A stretch of DNA of 64,000 bases from Psychrobacillus sp. OK032 (GTDB taxonomy: Bacteria; Bacillota; Bacilli; Bacillales_A; Planococcaceae). The stretch covers positions 248,001 through 312,000 of the forward strand of contig NZ_FOGY01000002.1 of the NCBI RefSeq assembly GCF_900111345.1, written 5' to 3'. Positions 1-10,553 of this stretch are shown here, piece after piece (position 1 is the stretch's first letter; every line of letters starts with the position of its first letter). The notes below the pieces were generated by a model that was not told the origin of the DNA, did not search any database, and worked only from the letters and a program-made list of their open reading frames with translations. Position numbers and translations under genes: made by a program.

Positions 1-655
1 TTGTTACTTTAATTTTTTTACGTTTATTTACAGTACCTTTTCCATAACAAGTCGAACATTTATCTTTAATGATTTTCCCAGTACCTTCACAATAATGACA
101 AGCCCGTTTCGTTTGAATACGACCAAATGGAGTATCTTGTGCTACGTTCACTTGACCTTGACCATTACAGTGCGAACAATTTTCAGCGTGAGTTCCTGGT
201 TTTGCACCAGTCCCAGTACAAGTGTCACATGTCTCTTCTTTCGCAACATCTATTTCTGTTTCTTTTCCGAAAACAGCTTCTTCAAATTCGATCGTCATTG
301 TATATTGAAGATCACTACCTTTTCTAGGTGCGTTAGGATCACGTCGTCTTGAACCGCCCCCACTACCGAAAAACGAACTGAAAATATCTTCAAAACCAAA
401 GCCATCTCCACCACCAAATCCACCAAATCCTTGGTTTGGACCTGAATGGCCAAATTGATCGTACTGTGCTCGTTTTTGATCGTCACTTAATACTTCATAT
501 GCTTCAGAAATTTCTTTGAATTTCACATCAGCGTCTGCTGCTTTGTTAATATCCGGGTGATATTGTTTTGAAAGTTTACGATACGCTTTTTTTATCTCAT
601 CTTGAGAAGCACTTTTGGAAATCCCTAGCACTTCATAATAATCACGTTTATCCAT
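1..655 (-). CDS. dnaJ: Chaperone protein DnaJ (3' end outside window)
   Basis: Hsp40 co-chaperone that delivers unfolded clients to DnaK and stimulates its ATPase. The start ATG is at 655, preceded by GGAGAG. The first 70 residues form a J domain ([14 protein letters not shown]) with the HPD motif in QYHPDINK. A Gly/Phe-rich linker ([17 protein letters not shown]) follows, then the first CxxCxGxG zinc repeats ([32 protein letters not shown]). The gene runs off the left edge after about 218 codons, so the substrate-binding C-terminal domains are not visible. It is the last visible gene of the hrcA-grpE-dnaK-dnaJ operon. A possible weak promoter and a hairpin separate it from dnaK, so it may have some independent expression. 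Confidence 0.97.
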   Translation of the reverse strand, partial: MDKRDYYEVLGISKSASQDEIKKAYRKLSKQYHPDINKAADADVKFKEISEAYEVLSDDQKRAQYDQFGHSGPNQGFGGFGGGDGFGFEDIFSSFFGSGGGSRRRDPNAPRKGSDLQYTMTIEFEEAVFGKETEIDVAKEETCDTCTGTGAKPGTHAENCSHCNGQGQVNVAQDTPFGRIQTKRACHYCEGTGKIIKDKCSTCYGKGTVNKRKKIKVT

Positions 656-692
656 TGTTCACTCTCCTGCTCTTTACCTACACGTAATGAAT

Positions 693-721
693 ATTGTAAC
701 ACGGAAAATTTTATACGTCTA
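693..721 (-). promoter_or_regulatory. Possible sigma-A promoter for dnaJ
   Basis: The minus strand shows TAGACG, a 17-nt spacer and TACAAT, preceded by an extended -10 TG. It lies just upstream of dnaJ and downstream of the dnaK 3' hairpin. The -35 box is poor, so this is tentative. Confidence 0.4.
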
Positions 722-730
722 AACAGTAAG

Positions 731-764
731 AAAAGCCAAAGCCGAATACGGTCTTTGACTTTTC
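731..764 (-). terminator. Hairpin between dnaK and dnaJ
   Basis: Imperfect inverted repeat (AAAAGTCAAAGACCG pairing with CGGCTTTGGCTTTT, with a wobble and a bulge) immediately after the dnaK stop. The following tract is T-rich but interrupted. It may be a leaky terminator or RNA-processing hairpin that lowers dnaJ relative to dnaK. Confidence 0.5.
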
Positions 765-784
765 CTCACCGACTAACTTACTAA

Positions 785-2629
<1,845 letters not shown>

Positions 2630-2661
2630 CTAAATATAAAGTGCAAATAGTCATTATTATT

Positions 2662-3219
2662 TTATTCGTTAACTTTAACCATAGATGGTCTTAGAATTCT
2701 ATCTGTTAACTTATACCCTTTTTGTAATTCTTGAAGCACGATACCAGAATCTTTTGTATCATCTTTTTCTTGCATTACTGCTTGATGGAAGTTTGGATCG
2801 AATGGGACGCCTTCCGCTTCAATTTGTTCTAAACCTTCTTTGGAAACAGCGTCAAGTAAAGAACGATATACCATTTCTACGCCTTTTGCTAAAGAAGCAG
2901 CTTCTTCAGTAGTAGTTTCAACGGCTAATGCACGTTCGAAATTATCTAGTACTGGCAAAATATCTGATAATACAGATTGCGCACGGTATTTGTAATCTGC
3001 TTCTTTATCTAGTTGTACACGACGTTTATAGTTTTCAAAATCTGCTCGTAAACGAATTGCTTTGTTTTGTTCTTCTTCTAATTGTTGTTTGACAAGCGTT
3101 AGCTCATCTACTTCTACTACTTCTTCTACTTTTTCTACTTCTTCAGTTGTAACTTTTACTTGTTCATCTAGCTCTTCAGTTTCTAGTTCTTCTACAATTT
3201 CATCTTTTTGTTCAGACAT
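2662..3219 (-). CDS. grpE: Nucleotide exchange factor GrpE
   Basis: Nucleotide exchange factor that releases ADP from DnaK. The protein is 185 aa from the chosen start (MSEQKDEIVEEL). AAGGAG at suitable spacing supports this start over a codon three residues upstream. The N-terminal 50 residues are very acidic and low complexity. They are followed by the long coiled-coil helix (about residues 50-95, including LRADFENYKRR) and the beta domain that ends with the family signature around GYKLTDRILRPSMVKV. The hrcA stop codon overlaps the grpE ribosome-binding site, suggesting translational coupling. Confidence 0.98.
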   Translation of the reverse strand: MSEQKDEIVEELETEELDEQVKVTTEEVEKVEEVVEVDELTLVKQQLEEEQNKAIRLRADFENYKRRVQLDKEADYKYRAQSVLSDILPVLDNFERALAVETTTEEAASLAKGVEMVYRSLLDAVSKEGLEQIEAEGVPFDPNFHQAVMQEKDDTKDSGIVLQELQKGYKLTDRILRPSMVKVNE

Positions 3220-3234
3220 AAATAGCAACTCTCC

Positions 3235-4272
3235 TTATCCATGCGGTCCATGTAAAATTTTCGATAATTCTCTCGATAGATCCACACTCATCACATCTAG
3301 TAAAGAAACGACTCGTTTGTAATCCATTCGAGTAGGACCAATGATTGCAATAGACCCGATCTGTTCTTCCCCAATATCATAGGAAGCTGTAATAATACTA
3401 CAATCTTCCATAGCTAGATGGTTGTTTTCAGTACCAATTCGAATTTGAATTCCTTTTTGGTCTAAATGGAATAGTCCGGGCATTTGATTTACATGATCCA
3501 TCCAATACATAATACTTCGTGCTTTTTCTACATCATTAAATTCAGGTTGATTTAACAGTTGCATTTTCCCACCGTAGTAAACTTTATCTTCATGTTCAAT
3601 TGTTAGCGCTTTGTTTAATGAACCTAGTAAATCGTTTAAGCGTCCATTGTTTTGTCGTAAAACGGCTAATGTAACAGCTTCTAATTTAGTAGGGAGCTCA
3701 TGCAAATGAACACCTACTAAACGCTCATTAATCAAATTGACCATGCGCTCAATATCTGATGCGGTAAAGCTTTCCGGTATGGAAAATACACGATTTTCTA
3801 CATGTCCACTATCTGTCACAATAATAGCAACAGCGGAATCATCCGTTAAAGGAACAATAGAAAACCGTTTCACACGATGTTTTCTCACATCTAAGCCTAA
3901 CATAATAGAGGTATAATTCGTTAGTTCAGACAAAATTGCCGCAGATTTACGAATTATTTGTTCCGTCTCTACCATTCGTTCTTCAAAAATTGAACGAATT
4001 TGTTTAATCTCATTATTGGAAATTCGTTGTGGAGTTAACATATTGTCTACATAATAACGATAGCCTTTTTGCGAAGGTACGCGACCAGACGAAGTATGTG
4101 TTTTTTCTAAAAAGCCCATTTCTTCTAAATCTGCCATATCATTTCGAATAGTAGCAGGACTAAATGGAACTTCCTCCTTTTTCGAAAGTTGGCGAGATCC
4201 AACTGGTTGAGCGGTTTCGATAAAATCATCTACCGTTACTTGCAATATTAATAATTGCCTGTTAGTTAGCAT
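3235..4272 (-). CDS. hrcA: Heat-inducible transcription repressor HrcA
   Basis: Repressor that binds the CIRCE operator of class I heat-shock genes; its activity depends on GroEL in Bacillus. The protein is 345 aa from MLTNRQLLILQ. The N-terminal winged-helix domain includes QPVGSRQLSK and FSPATIRNDMADLEEMGFL, and GAF-like and dimerisation regions follow. A codon 21 nt upstream is also open, but it lies inside the CIRCE element. GAGGTG six bases before ATG 4272 supports the shorter start. It is the first gene of the dnaK operon and autoregulated through the CIRCE copy directly in front of it. Confidence 0.98.
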   Translation of the reverse strand: MLTNRQLLILQVTVDDFIETAQPVGSRQLSKKEEVPFSPATIRNDMADLEEMGFLEKTHTSSGRVPSQKGYRYYVDNMLTPQRISNNEIKQIRSIFEERMVETEQIIRKSAAILSELTNYTSIMLGLDVRKHRVKRFSIVPLTDDSAVAIIVTDSGHVENRVFSIPESFTASDIERMVNLINERLVGVHLHELPTKLEAVTLAVLRQNNGRLNDLLGSLNKALTIEHEDKVYYGGKMQLLNQPEFNDVEKARSIMYWMDHVNQMPGLFHLDQKGIQIRIGTENNHLAMEDCSIITASYDIGEEQIGSIAIIGPTRMDYKRVVSLLDVMSVDLSRELSKILHGPHG

Positions 4273-4286
4273 GATTATCACCTCTG

Positions 4287-4313
4287 TTAGCACTCACTCA
4301 TATAGAGTGCTAA
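4287..4313. promoter_or_regulatory. CIRCE operator (HrcA binding site)
   Basis: Perfect inverted repeat TTAGCACTC-N9-GAGTGCTAA, the canonical CIRCE sequence. It lies between the -10 box and the hrcA start codon, in the 5' UTR. It is the only CIRCE I see in the window. Confidence 0.98.
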
Positions 4314-4326
4314 TACTTATATAGAA

Positions 4327-4355
4327 AATTTATCAAATCTATAGAGAACTGTCAA
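4327..4355 (-). promoter_or_regulatory. Sigma-A promoter of hrcA-grpE-dnaK-dnaJ
   Basis: TTGACA (4350-4355), a 17-nt spacer and TAAATT (4327-4332) on the minus strand. The CIRCE element follows at once, the arrangement expected for HrcA repression. Confidence 0.85.
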
Positions 4356-4359
4356 CGAT

Positions 4360-5496
4360 TTAGCTTGTAAGAAAATATTGGAATACTTCGTTCCCAACAA
4401 AGCGTCCTCGATTCGTTAGTTTGATAAAATCATTCTCGATGGTGACAAACTCTTTTTCCAAAAGATCATCTATTTCTTTCCCATACACTTCTTGTAACGT
4501 TTGACCATATCTTTGTTCAAATCGACCTAATGATACTCCTTTGTTTTTACGCAAGCCTAAAAACATTTCTTCTTCCATTTTTTCAATTTGAGAAACTTCT
4601 TTTTGCATCATAATAGGTTTTTCCTTCGCTTCAATTGTATGCATATACTTTTTTAAAGGTCCATGATTCGAATATCGCATACTATTTACATACCCGTGTG
4701 CCCCCGCTCCAAGCCCAATATATTCATCATTATTCCAATAAAGCAAATTATGTTTGGATTCTTTTCCTTTATGCGCAAAATTACTAATTTCGTATTGATC
4801 ATAACCATTCATCTTCATTTCATCCATTAAATAGCTGTACATTTCTGCTTCTAAATCTTCCCCTGGAAGTGTAAGCTTTCCTTTCGATAACAGATTATAA
4901 AAAATCGTTTTTGGCTCCACTAGTAAAGAATATGCAGAAATATGCGGAATGTTTAGACGGAATGCTTCTTTTAAAGATGCTTTCCATTGGTCCATGGTTT
5001 GATTTGGTAAGCCGTACATTAAATCTATACTAATCGAAGGAAAATTAGTTTGTTTTGCGTATTCGATTACTTTATACACATGATCATTAGAATGCGTTCT
5101 TCCAAGTACTCGTAGCAACTCTTGATCAAATGTTTGCACACCCATACTTAATCGATTTACTCCAAACTTCCGCATTGTTTGCATCTTATCAAGTGTTAAT
5201 TCATCTGGATTTGACTCAGATGTAAATTCTACTACTTGTCCTAAAGGGATATACATATGAATGAGCGTAAATAAACGTTCCAATTGCTCTACTGACAATG
5301 AAGTCGGTGTTCCCCCTCCGATAAAAATAGTTTCAATGGATGCATCTTTTAAATCATCCGCCCATAAAGCCATTTCTTGGCCTAGCGCCTCAATATATTC
5401 ATCAACTGGCTGATTATGAAAAAAGAATTTATTGAAATCACAGTAATTACAAATTTGATGACAAAAAGGAATATGAATATATACTCCTCGTACCAT
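4360..5496 (-). CDS. hemW: HemW-like radical SAM heme chaperone
   Basis: Member of the HemN/HemW radical-SAM family. The 378 aa protein starts MVRGVYIHIPF and carries the CxxxCxxC cluster motif (CHQICNYC, residues about 12-19), then the SAM-binding glycine motif FIGGGTPT. A C-terminal HemN-like domain ends near residue 370. It lacks the N-terminal extension of true HemN, so it is better called HemW (heme insertion into respiratory enzymes) than coproporphyrinogen dehydrogenase. GGAAGT supports the start. Its position between lepA and hrcA is the conserved Bacillus order. A terminator separates it from lepA. Confidence 0.93.
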   Translation of the reverse strand: MVRGVYIHIPFCHQICNYCDFNKFFFHNQPVDEYIEALGQEMALWADDLKDASIETIFIGGGTPTSLSVEQLERLFTLIHMYIPLGQVVEFTSESNPDELTLDKMQTMRKFGVNRLSMGVQTFDQELLRVLGRTHSNDHVYKVIEYAKQTNFPSISIDLMYGLPNQTMDQWKASLKEAFRLNIPHISAYSLLVEPKTIFYNLLSKGKLTLPGEDLEAEMYSYLMDEMKMNGYDQYEISNFAHKGKESKHNLLYWNNDEYIGLGAGAHGYVNSMRYSNHGPLKKYMHTIEAKEKPIMMQKEVSQIEKMEEEMFLGLRKNKGVSLGRFEQRYGQTLQEVYGKEIDDLLEKEFVTIENDFIKLTNRGRFVGNEVFQYFLTS

Positions 5497-5518
5497 ATTA
5501 CTTCCAACTCTCTATATA

Positions 5519-5552
5519 AGAAAAAGAGGGCTATTATTACCTATGCCCCCTT
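5519..5552 (-). terminator. Terminator after lepA
   Basis: The minus strand reads AAGGGGGC, a 13-nt loop, GCCCTCTT, then TTTCTT. The 8-bp stem has one G-U pair. It lies 8 nt after the lepA stop and before hemW. Confidence 0.8.
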
Positions 5553-5560
5553 CTTTCTTT

Positions 5561-7390
5561 TTATTTATTTGGCTCGTCCATTTTCAGAACTGCCATAAAT
5601 GCTTCTTGAGGAACTTCTACAGAACCTACTTGTTTCATACGTTTTTTACCTTCTTTTTGTTTTTCAAGAAGTTTACGCTTACGGGAAATATCTCCCCCGT
5701 AACATTTTGCTAATACGTTTTTACCGATTGATTTAATCGTTGAACGAGCAACAATTTTTTGACCGATCGCAGCTTGTACCGGAACTTCAAATTGTTGTCT
5801 AGGTATTAATGCTTTTAACTTTTCTACTATCGCTTTTCCACGGTCATATGCAAAATCTTTGTGTACGATAAAACTTAGTGCATCCACTTTCTCACTATTA
5901 AGCAGAATATCCATTTTCATCAGTTTTGATTCTTTGTATCCGATTAATTCATAATCAAAAGACGCATATCCTTTTGTACTAGATTTTAATGCATCAAAGA
6001 AATCGTACACAATTTCAGATAATGGAATTTCATATATAATATTCACACGCGCAGATGATAAATAATCCATTGTGATAAAGTTTCCACGTTTACGCTGACA
6101 AAGCTCCATAACAGACCCGACATAATCTTCTGGAACCATAATCGAAGCCTTTACATATGGCTCTTCAATTTTATCGACTTTTTGAGCATCTGGCATCATA
6201 GATGGGTTATCGACTTTAATCGTTTCTCCACTTGTTAACTTTACATCATAAATAACACTCGGTGCAGTCGTTATTAAATCGATTTTAAATTCACGTTCGA
6301 TACGTTCTTGGATGATTTCCATATGAAGCAGTCCTAAGAAACCACAACGATATCCAAATCCTAGCGCTTGAGATGTTTCCGGTTCAAATTCTAAAGCGGA
6401 GTCATTTAATTCTAATTTTTCAAGCGCATCTCGTAAATCTACATATTTAGAGTTATCAATTGGGTATAAACCGCAGAATACCATTGGATTCATTTTTCGG
6501 TATCCTGGTAGCGCTTCTGTAGCCGGGTTCGAAGCTAATGTAATCGTATCCCCAACACTTGAATCTCCTACATGTTTCATCGATGCAGTTAAAAATCCAA
6601 CGTCTCCGACAGTTAGTTCTGAACGCATCGTTGCTTTTGGAGTGAATACTCCTGTTTCCACAACTTCAAATTCTTTTCCTGAAGACATCATTTTTATTTT
6701 GTCTCCAGGTTTCACCGTACCTTCCATAATTCGAATATAAACAATTACACCTCGGTAAGGGTCGTATAACGAGTCAAATATAAGCGCTTTTAGAGGCGCA
6801 GAAGGATCTCCAGTAGGCGCTGGAACTTTTGCTACTACTTGTTCTAAAATTTCTTCAATACCGATCCCTGCTTTTGCAGAAGCGTGCACTGCTTCGGAAG
6901 CATCTAAACCGATTACTTCTTCCACTTCTTTTTTCACTCGTTCTGGATCGGCAGCAGGTAAATCAATTTTATTAACAACTGGTAAAATTTCCAAATCATT
7001 GTCTAACGCTAAATATACATTTGCAAGCGTCTGTGCTTCAATTCCTTGTGCAGCATCCACTACAAGTATTGCCCCTTCACAAGCTGCTAAACTTCTCGAT
7101 ACTTCATACGTGAAATCGACATGTCCTGGTGTGTCGATTAAATGGAAAATATACTCTTCTCCATCTTTTGCTTTATATGTCAATTGAACGGCATTCAATT
7201 TTATCGTAATTCCGCGTTCTCGTTCTAAATCCATTGAATCGAGTAATTGGCTTTGCATTTCTCGTGATGTTACCGTTTGTGTTTTTTCTAAAATACGATC
7301 TGCAAGCGTCGACTTCCCGTGGTCAATATGTGCGATAATCGAAAAGTTACGTATTTTTTTCTGTCGTGCTAATCTCTCTTCATGATTCAT
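5561..7390 (-). CDS. lepA: Elongation factor 4 (LepA)
   Basis: Ribosome-associated translational GTPase that back-translocates or remodels stalled ribosomes. At 609 aa it is full length. G1 is [10 protein letters not shown] (residues 20-29), G3 is DTPGH and G4 is NKID. EF-G-like domains II, III and V follow, and the C-terminal LepA domain includes [16 protein letters not shown]. The start ATG follows AGGAG. An extended -10 promoter is visible upstream. It lies downstream of spoIIP/gpr in the usual order, but with an unusually long 800-bp gap in front. Confidence 0.99.
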   Translation of the reverse strand: MNHEERLARQKKIRNFSIIAHIDHGKSTLADRILEKTQTVTSREMQSQLLDSMDLERERGITIKLNAVQLTYKAKDGEEYIFHLIDTPGHVDFTYEVSRSLAACEGAILVVDAAQGIEAQTLANVYLALDNDLEILPVVNKIDLPAADPERVKKEVEEVIGLDASEAVHASAKAGIGIEEILEQVVAKVPAPTGDPSAPLKALIFDSLYDPYRGVIVYIRIMEGTVKPGDKIKMMSSGKEFEVVETGVFTPKATMRSELTVGDVGFLTASMKHVGDSSVGDTITLASNPATEALPGYRKMNPMVFCGLYPIDNSKYVDLRDALEKLELNDSALEFEPETSQALGFGYRCGFLGLLHMEIIQERIEREFKIDLITTAPSVIYDVKLTSGETIKVDNPSMMPDAQKVDKIEEPYVKASIMVPEDYVGSVMELCQRKRGNFITMDYLSSARVNIIYEIPLSEIVYDFFDALKSSTKGYASFDYELIGYKESKLMKMDILLNSEKVDALSFIVHKDFAYDRGKAIVEKLKALIPRQQFEVPVQAAIGQKIVARSTIKSIGKNVLAKCYGGDISRKRKLLEKQKEGKKRMKQVGSVEVPQEAFMAVLKMDEPNK

Positions 7391-7419
7391 ACTTGTTCAC
7401 TCCTAATTAAACTACTTGC

Positions 7420-7428
7420 ATTATAACA
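7420..7428 (-). promoter_or_regulatory. Extended -10 promoter of lepA
   Basis: The minus strand reads TGTTATAAT, a perfect extended -10 (TGnTATAAT), about 30 nt before the lepA start codon. No good -35 hexamer is visible at 17 nt, which fits the extended -10 class. Confidence 0.65.
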
Positions 7429-7439
7429 GATAAAGGATT

Positions 7440-7978
7440 GTTTAAGAAATATTACTGTAACAATTTATGTACACTTCACATCATTATTTTTAATAAAAGT
7501 TCATATAGATTTTTTTTGCCAGATTTTAATCTTAACAAAAACCCGTACATAACACAATCTACGAGTATATTTTTTATATAAGTAAAGTACGAATGAGACT
7601 AATTGCTTTACCATTAACGACGAACTAGAAAGGCTGGTCGTGACTAACACCACGACTAGCCTCTTCTTCGATAATTCTATGGCGTTTGTCTGTCTTTCAT
7701 CTCCTTTAACTATAGGAATAGATGAAGGACTTTTTGGAAAATGAAAGAAAAACAACTTTCCTAAACATAGAAGTAGCTCTCGAAGATACAATTTCAAGAT
7801 AGTGCTGCTCTATATATATTAGATACTGTCTGTTTTTTCATATACTTTTTTCCTAGTAGAAAGTTAGGATATATACCCTCTTAATAATTCTCTCTAACAA
7901 GTCCATACCCTACATACTTCCTTCACTATTACTTGTTTTATCTTTTGTTAAAAATTAGAGAAAAAACATTTAATTGTA
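7440..7978. other. AT-rich intergenic region, no gene recognised
   Basis: Part of the 800-bp gap between lepA and spoIIP. I see no convincing gene: one minus-strand frame of 98 codons (7501-7797) lacks a ribosome-binding site and any family resemblance. A strong hairpin lies at 7631-7662 (AGGCTGGTCGTG and CACGACTAGCCT), followed by a short pyrimidine run. It resembles the terminator after the amidase gene near 50106. It may be the remains of a lost plus-strand gene's terminator. Confidence 0.5.
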
Positions 7979-7983
7979 TTGGA

Positions 7984-8093
7984 AGGCAGCGTCACAAGGG
8001 ATGAGTGAGACAGATGAGACGACACAACAGACGTGAAGCTACGGTGACGGCTCATCGCTCCCCCCGCGGAAAGCGTCCGCCTGTAACGGAAAT
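7984..8093. repeat. GC-rich palindromic intergenic repeat, family A copy 1
   Basis: The inner arms GATGAGTGAGACAGATGAG and CTCATCGCTC, and the right arm CCGCGGAAAGCGTCCGCCTG, match the copies at 25861-25990 and 50384-50480. The outer left arm has decayed. It is much richer in GC than the flanking DNA and has no coding potential. Confidence 0.8.
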
Positions 8094-8194
8094 GAATAGT
8101 ATTTTAATAAATTCGGAAAAAAATAGTGAATATTTTACTCTTAGCTTTTAAAAAAGAGATGAGGCAATTGTAATTTACTATCTCTTTATAATAT

Positions 8195-9004
8195 CTATGA
8201 TGGTAACTGCTCATTTAACATATTTGATAAAGCTTTCGCTAATATTGCAATCGAACGGTTAATTTCTTGTTCGTTATTATCGATGCCTCCAAGTTCCACA
8301 ACGAGTAAATTTCTAGAAAGGTCTTGATTGTAAACACCATCTACTCCCCTTCCTTCTTTCAGTAAAATCCCTCTTGAAATTCCGGGTACTAATTTATTTA
8401 ATTGGTTAGAGAGGTTTTGCGCAAGCTGCTCATTCCATCTGTAGTTGGGGTGCTCTCCGCCAATAACGAATATAAATTTAGCGTAGCTTTCTTCTCCACT
8501 TTTAAGCGTCGTCACATTAGCCTTTGCAGAATCTCTGTGAATATCTAAAACAATATCATATCCGTTCTGTCCGATTGCTTCTTGTACTAATGGACGTATT
8601 GAATTATAGTCATCCATTTCTTTTTTATTATAATTTTCTAGAAAGGTAGCCTCTAGTTGATGAAATGCAAACTGGGCATTAATCTGATCTTGAAAAGTTG
8701 TGATATTGCTTATTGGATGATAAATAGCTATTTTCTCACCTTGTGCAGCAAGTATCGGTTGATAAGCTTCATGCGAATGAGTAAAGTAAACAAATGCTTT
8801 TTGGGGCTCCATTAGTACTTCTTGGACGACTGGTTGTTTTTTTTCCAATTGTGCAGCATAAACTACGGGAATGTCCTCTTTTTTCTTTTCTTCCACCTGT
8901 TCTGGTTGAGCAATAAAAAGAGGTGTTTGGACGGTTGCAATAATGATAGGTGCTAAAAATAAAAGGATTAAGATGCTTGTTAAATTCTTCAGGGATTTAG
9001 CCAT
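8195..9004 (-). CDS. spoIIP: Stage II sporulation protein P (SpoIIP)
   Basis: Peptidoglycan amidase/endopeptidase of the SpoIIDMP complex that drives septal thinning and engulfment; expected in the mother-cell membrane facing the septum. The protein is 269 aa from MAKSLKNL. A transmembrane segment spans about residues 7-27 (LTSILILLFLAPIIIATV). The extracytoplasmic catalytic domain has the conserved YFTHSHEAY, DIHRDS and VVELGG motifs. AGGAG before ATG 9004 overlaps the upstream in-frame GTG, so the shorter start is chosen. The protein is shorter than the B. subtilis one, mainly in the linker between the membrane anchor and the catalytic domain. It sits directly after gpr, as in B. subtilis. 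Confidence 0.94.
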   Translation of the reverse strand: MAKSLKNLTSILILLFLAPIIIATVQTPLFIAQPEQVEEKKKEDIPVVYAAQLEKKQPVVQEVLMEPQKAFVYFTHSHEAYQPILAAQGEKIAIYHPISNITTFQDQINAQFAFHQLEATFLENYNKKEMDDYNSIRPLVQEAIGQNGYDIVLDIHRDSAKANVTTLKSGEESYAKFIFVIGGEHPNYRWNEQLAQNLSNQLNKLVPGISRGILLKEGRGVDGVYNQDLSRNLLVVELGGIDNNEQEINRSIAILAKALSNMLNEQLPS

Positions 9005-9059
9005 ATATTCCACTCTCCTCACACAATCGTATGTGGAAAAGTGGAATTTTAGAACGACA

Positions 9060-10073
9060 TTATCTGCTAGAAATCCATGACTCTAAGCCGTTAGATAGCA
9101 AATGAGCATATTGTTCCACCCATGCATCTGTTTCTTTTGGTGTTACAAACAAGGAAGGATTCTTTCCAACAAATACTTCTTCAAACAGCTTTCTTTTTTC
9201 TTCAGTTGGCCAAGTAACCCATTCCCCAAAGATTGGTTCCAATACTTTTTTGTCGATATTTGGTTTTTTACTGGAAACCATCGGAGTAACCGCTAATGCA
9301 GAAGAAGGACTTCCTTTTTCTTCTATTTTAGAGGCGATATAATGAATAACTTGTTCCATAGCATCTGCATATAATACTGGTCCATCAACAACCATTGGTA
9401 TTCCTATTGCTGTAACAGGCACTCCATATACTTCCTCAGAAACTTCCTTACGTTGGTTTCCAACACCAGAACCAGGATGTATACCTGTATTAGTAAGTTG
9501 AATTGTTTTACAAAGACGTTCACTATTCCTTGCAGCTAGTGCATCTAATACAATGATTAAATCTGGCTTATATGCATTACTAATCGCTTCTATAAAGTCA
9601 CTAGTCTCAAATCCAGTTTGGCCCGTTACACCTGGTGCATACATGACGACCTTGATATGCTCCTCGGATGTCAATGCAGAACTTTGTAAAATTTCAATAG
9701 CTTTTGGTCCTATTGCATCTGGTGTGATCAGTGCATTGCCAAGCCCTATTATTAATATTTTGGATGACTTCGTCAGTTTAATATCTTTATGAATTTCTTT
9801 TAGCTTTTCGACGAATATTCTTTCCAAGTGTTGAAAGCTACGGTCATCAACTGGACTAACAGTTAAATCGGTTAACGTAATATACTTCCCTTTTTTCTTT
9901 CCTATTTCCTTTTCTCCGTTTTCGTCTACTTCAATAGACGTTACTAATACTGCTCCATCCCTACTTTCATCAAATTTTATGCCCTCTGATTTTTCTAACG
10001 TATTCTTATCTTCTTTTGAACGATGTTTTACCATTTCGTCTGATTCATCTAATAAATCGGTTCTTCCCCACAT
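9060..10073 (-). CDS. gpr: Spore germination protease GPR
   Basis: Endoprotease that degrades small acid-soluble spore proteins at germination. It is made as a zymogen in the forespore and processed autocatalytically. The 337 aa protein starts MWGRTDLLDES; GGAGGTG precedes ATG 10073. The N-terminal pro-region ends near residue 20. The conserved core includes LTVSPVDDRSFQHLE, ILIIGLGNALITPDAIGPKA and LIIVLDALAARNSERLC. Its place next to spoIIP and divergent from rpsT matches B. subtilis. A forespore sigma-F/G promoter is expected, but I could not define one. Confidence 0.95.
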   Translation of the reverse strand: MWGRTDLLDESDEMVKHRSKEDKNTLEKSEGIKFDESRDGAVLVTSIEVDENGEKEIGKKKGKYITLTDLTVSPVDDRSFQHLERIFVEKLKEIHKDIKLTKSSKILIIGLGNALITPDAIGPKAIEILQSSALTSEEHIKVVMYAPGVTGQTGFETSDFIEAISNAYKPDLIIVLDALAARNSERLCKTIQLTNTGIHPGSGVGNQRKEVSEEVYGVPVTAIGIPMVVDGPVLYADAMEQVIHYIASKIEEKGSPSSALAVTPMVSSKKPNIDKKVLEPIFGEWVTWPTEEKRKLFEEVFVGKNPSLFVTPKETDAWVEQYAHLLSNGLESWISSR

Positions 10074-10134
10074 ATAATTCACCTCCAAATTAGTTTGGAC
10101 GATGTGTCAAGTAAATATTCTTTGCAATTATATA

Positions 10135-10163
10135 TTGCAATTTGTTTTCGCGTTTGTTAAAAT
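10135..10163 (+). promoter_or_regulatory. Sigma-A promoter of rpsT
   Basis: TTGCAA, a 17-nt spacer and TAAAAT in the 150-bp region between gpr and rpsT. It leaves a leader of about 65 nt before the rpsT start. Confidence 0.6.
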
Positions 10164-10234
10164 AATGCTTGTTGTATTAGACAGTTTCAACAAAGAAAAG
10201 TATCATCTCGAGACCATTTTAGGAGGTGAAAGGT

Positions 10235-10483
10235 ATGCCAAATATTAAATCTGCAATTAAACGTGTTAAGAAAAACGCAACTTTGAACGCTCAAAACGCT
10301 ACTGCTAAATCAGCAATGCGTACTGCTGTAAGAAAAGCGGACAATGCTGCACTTAACAATGACGAAAACGCAAAAGAACTTATTAAATCTGCGATCCAAC
10401 AATTGGAGAAAGCAGCTTCTAAAGGTTTAATTCATAAAAACGCAGCTACTCGTAAGAAAGCTCAATTAATGAAAAAAGCGTAA
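10235..10483 (+). CDS. rpsT: Small ribosomal subunit protein bS20
   Basis: Binds 16S rRNA early in 30S assembly. It is 82 aa and highly basic, with the typical start MPNIKSAIKRVKKNATLN and helical repeats of A and K. AGGAGGTG precedes ATG 10235. An in-frame GTG nine bases upstream is part of the ribosome-binding site and is rejected. It is a single-gene transcript: a good promoter lies upstream and a strong terminator follows directly. Confidence 0.99.
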   Translation: MPNIKSAIKRVKKNATLNAQNATAKSAMRTAVRKADNAALNNDENAKELIKSAIQQLEKAASKGLIHKNAATRKKAQLMKKA

Positions 10484-10492
10484 TTTAAATAG

Positions 10493-10527
10493 GACTGACC
10501 GAATATATTCGGTCAGTCTTTATTTAT
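10493..10527 (+). terminator. Terminator after rpsT
   Basis: Perfect hairpin: GACTGACCGAAT pairs with ATTCGGTCAGTC, followed by TTTATTTAT. It could also serve holA from the other side, since an A-rich tract lies upstream. Confidence 0.93.
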
Positions 10528-10553
10528 GTTAACATTATTGTCACTTGTGTTTT

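Noticed and set aside
3062-3322. Ser/Thr-rich plus-strand frame opposite grpE/hrcA
   Set aside because: Antisense shadow of the acidic Glu-rich grpE N-terminus.
7501-7797. 98-codon minus-strand frame
   Set aside because: No ribosome-binding site, biased composition (F/K/L/S), and a strong hairpin lies inside it; no family resemblance.
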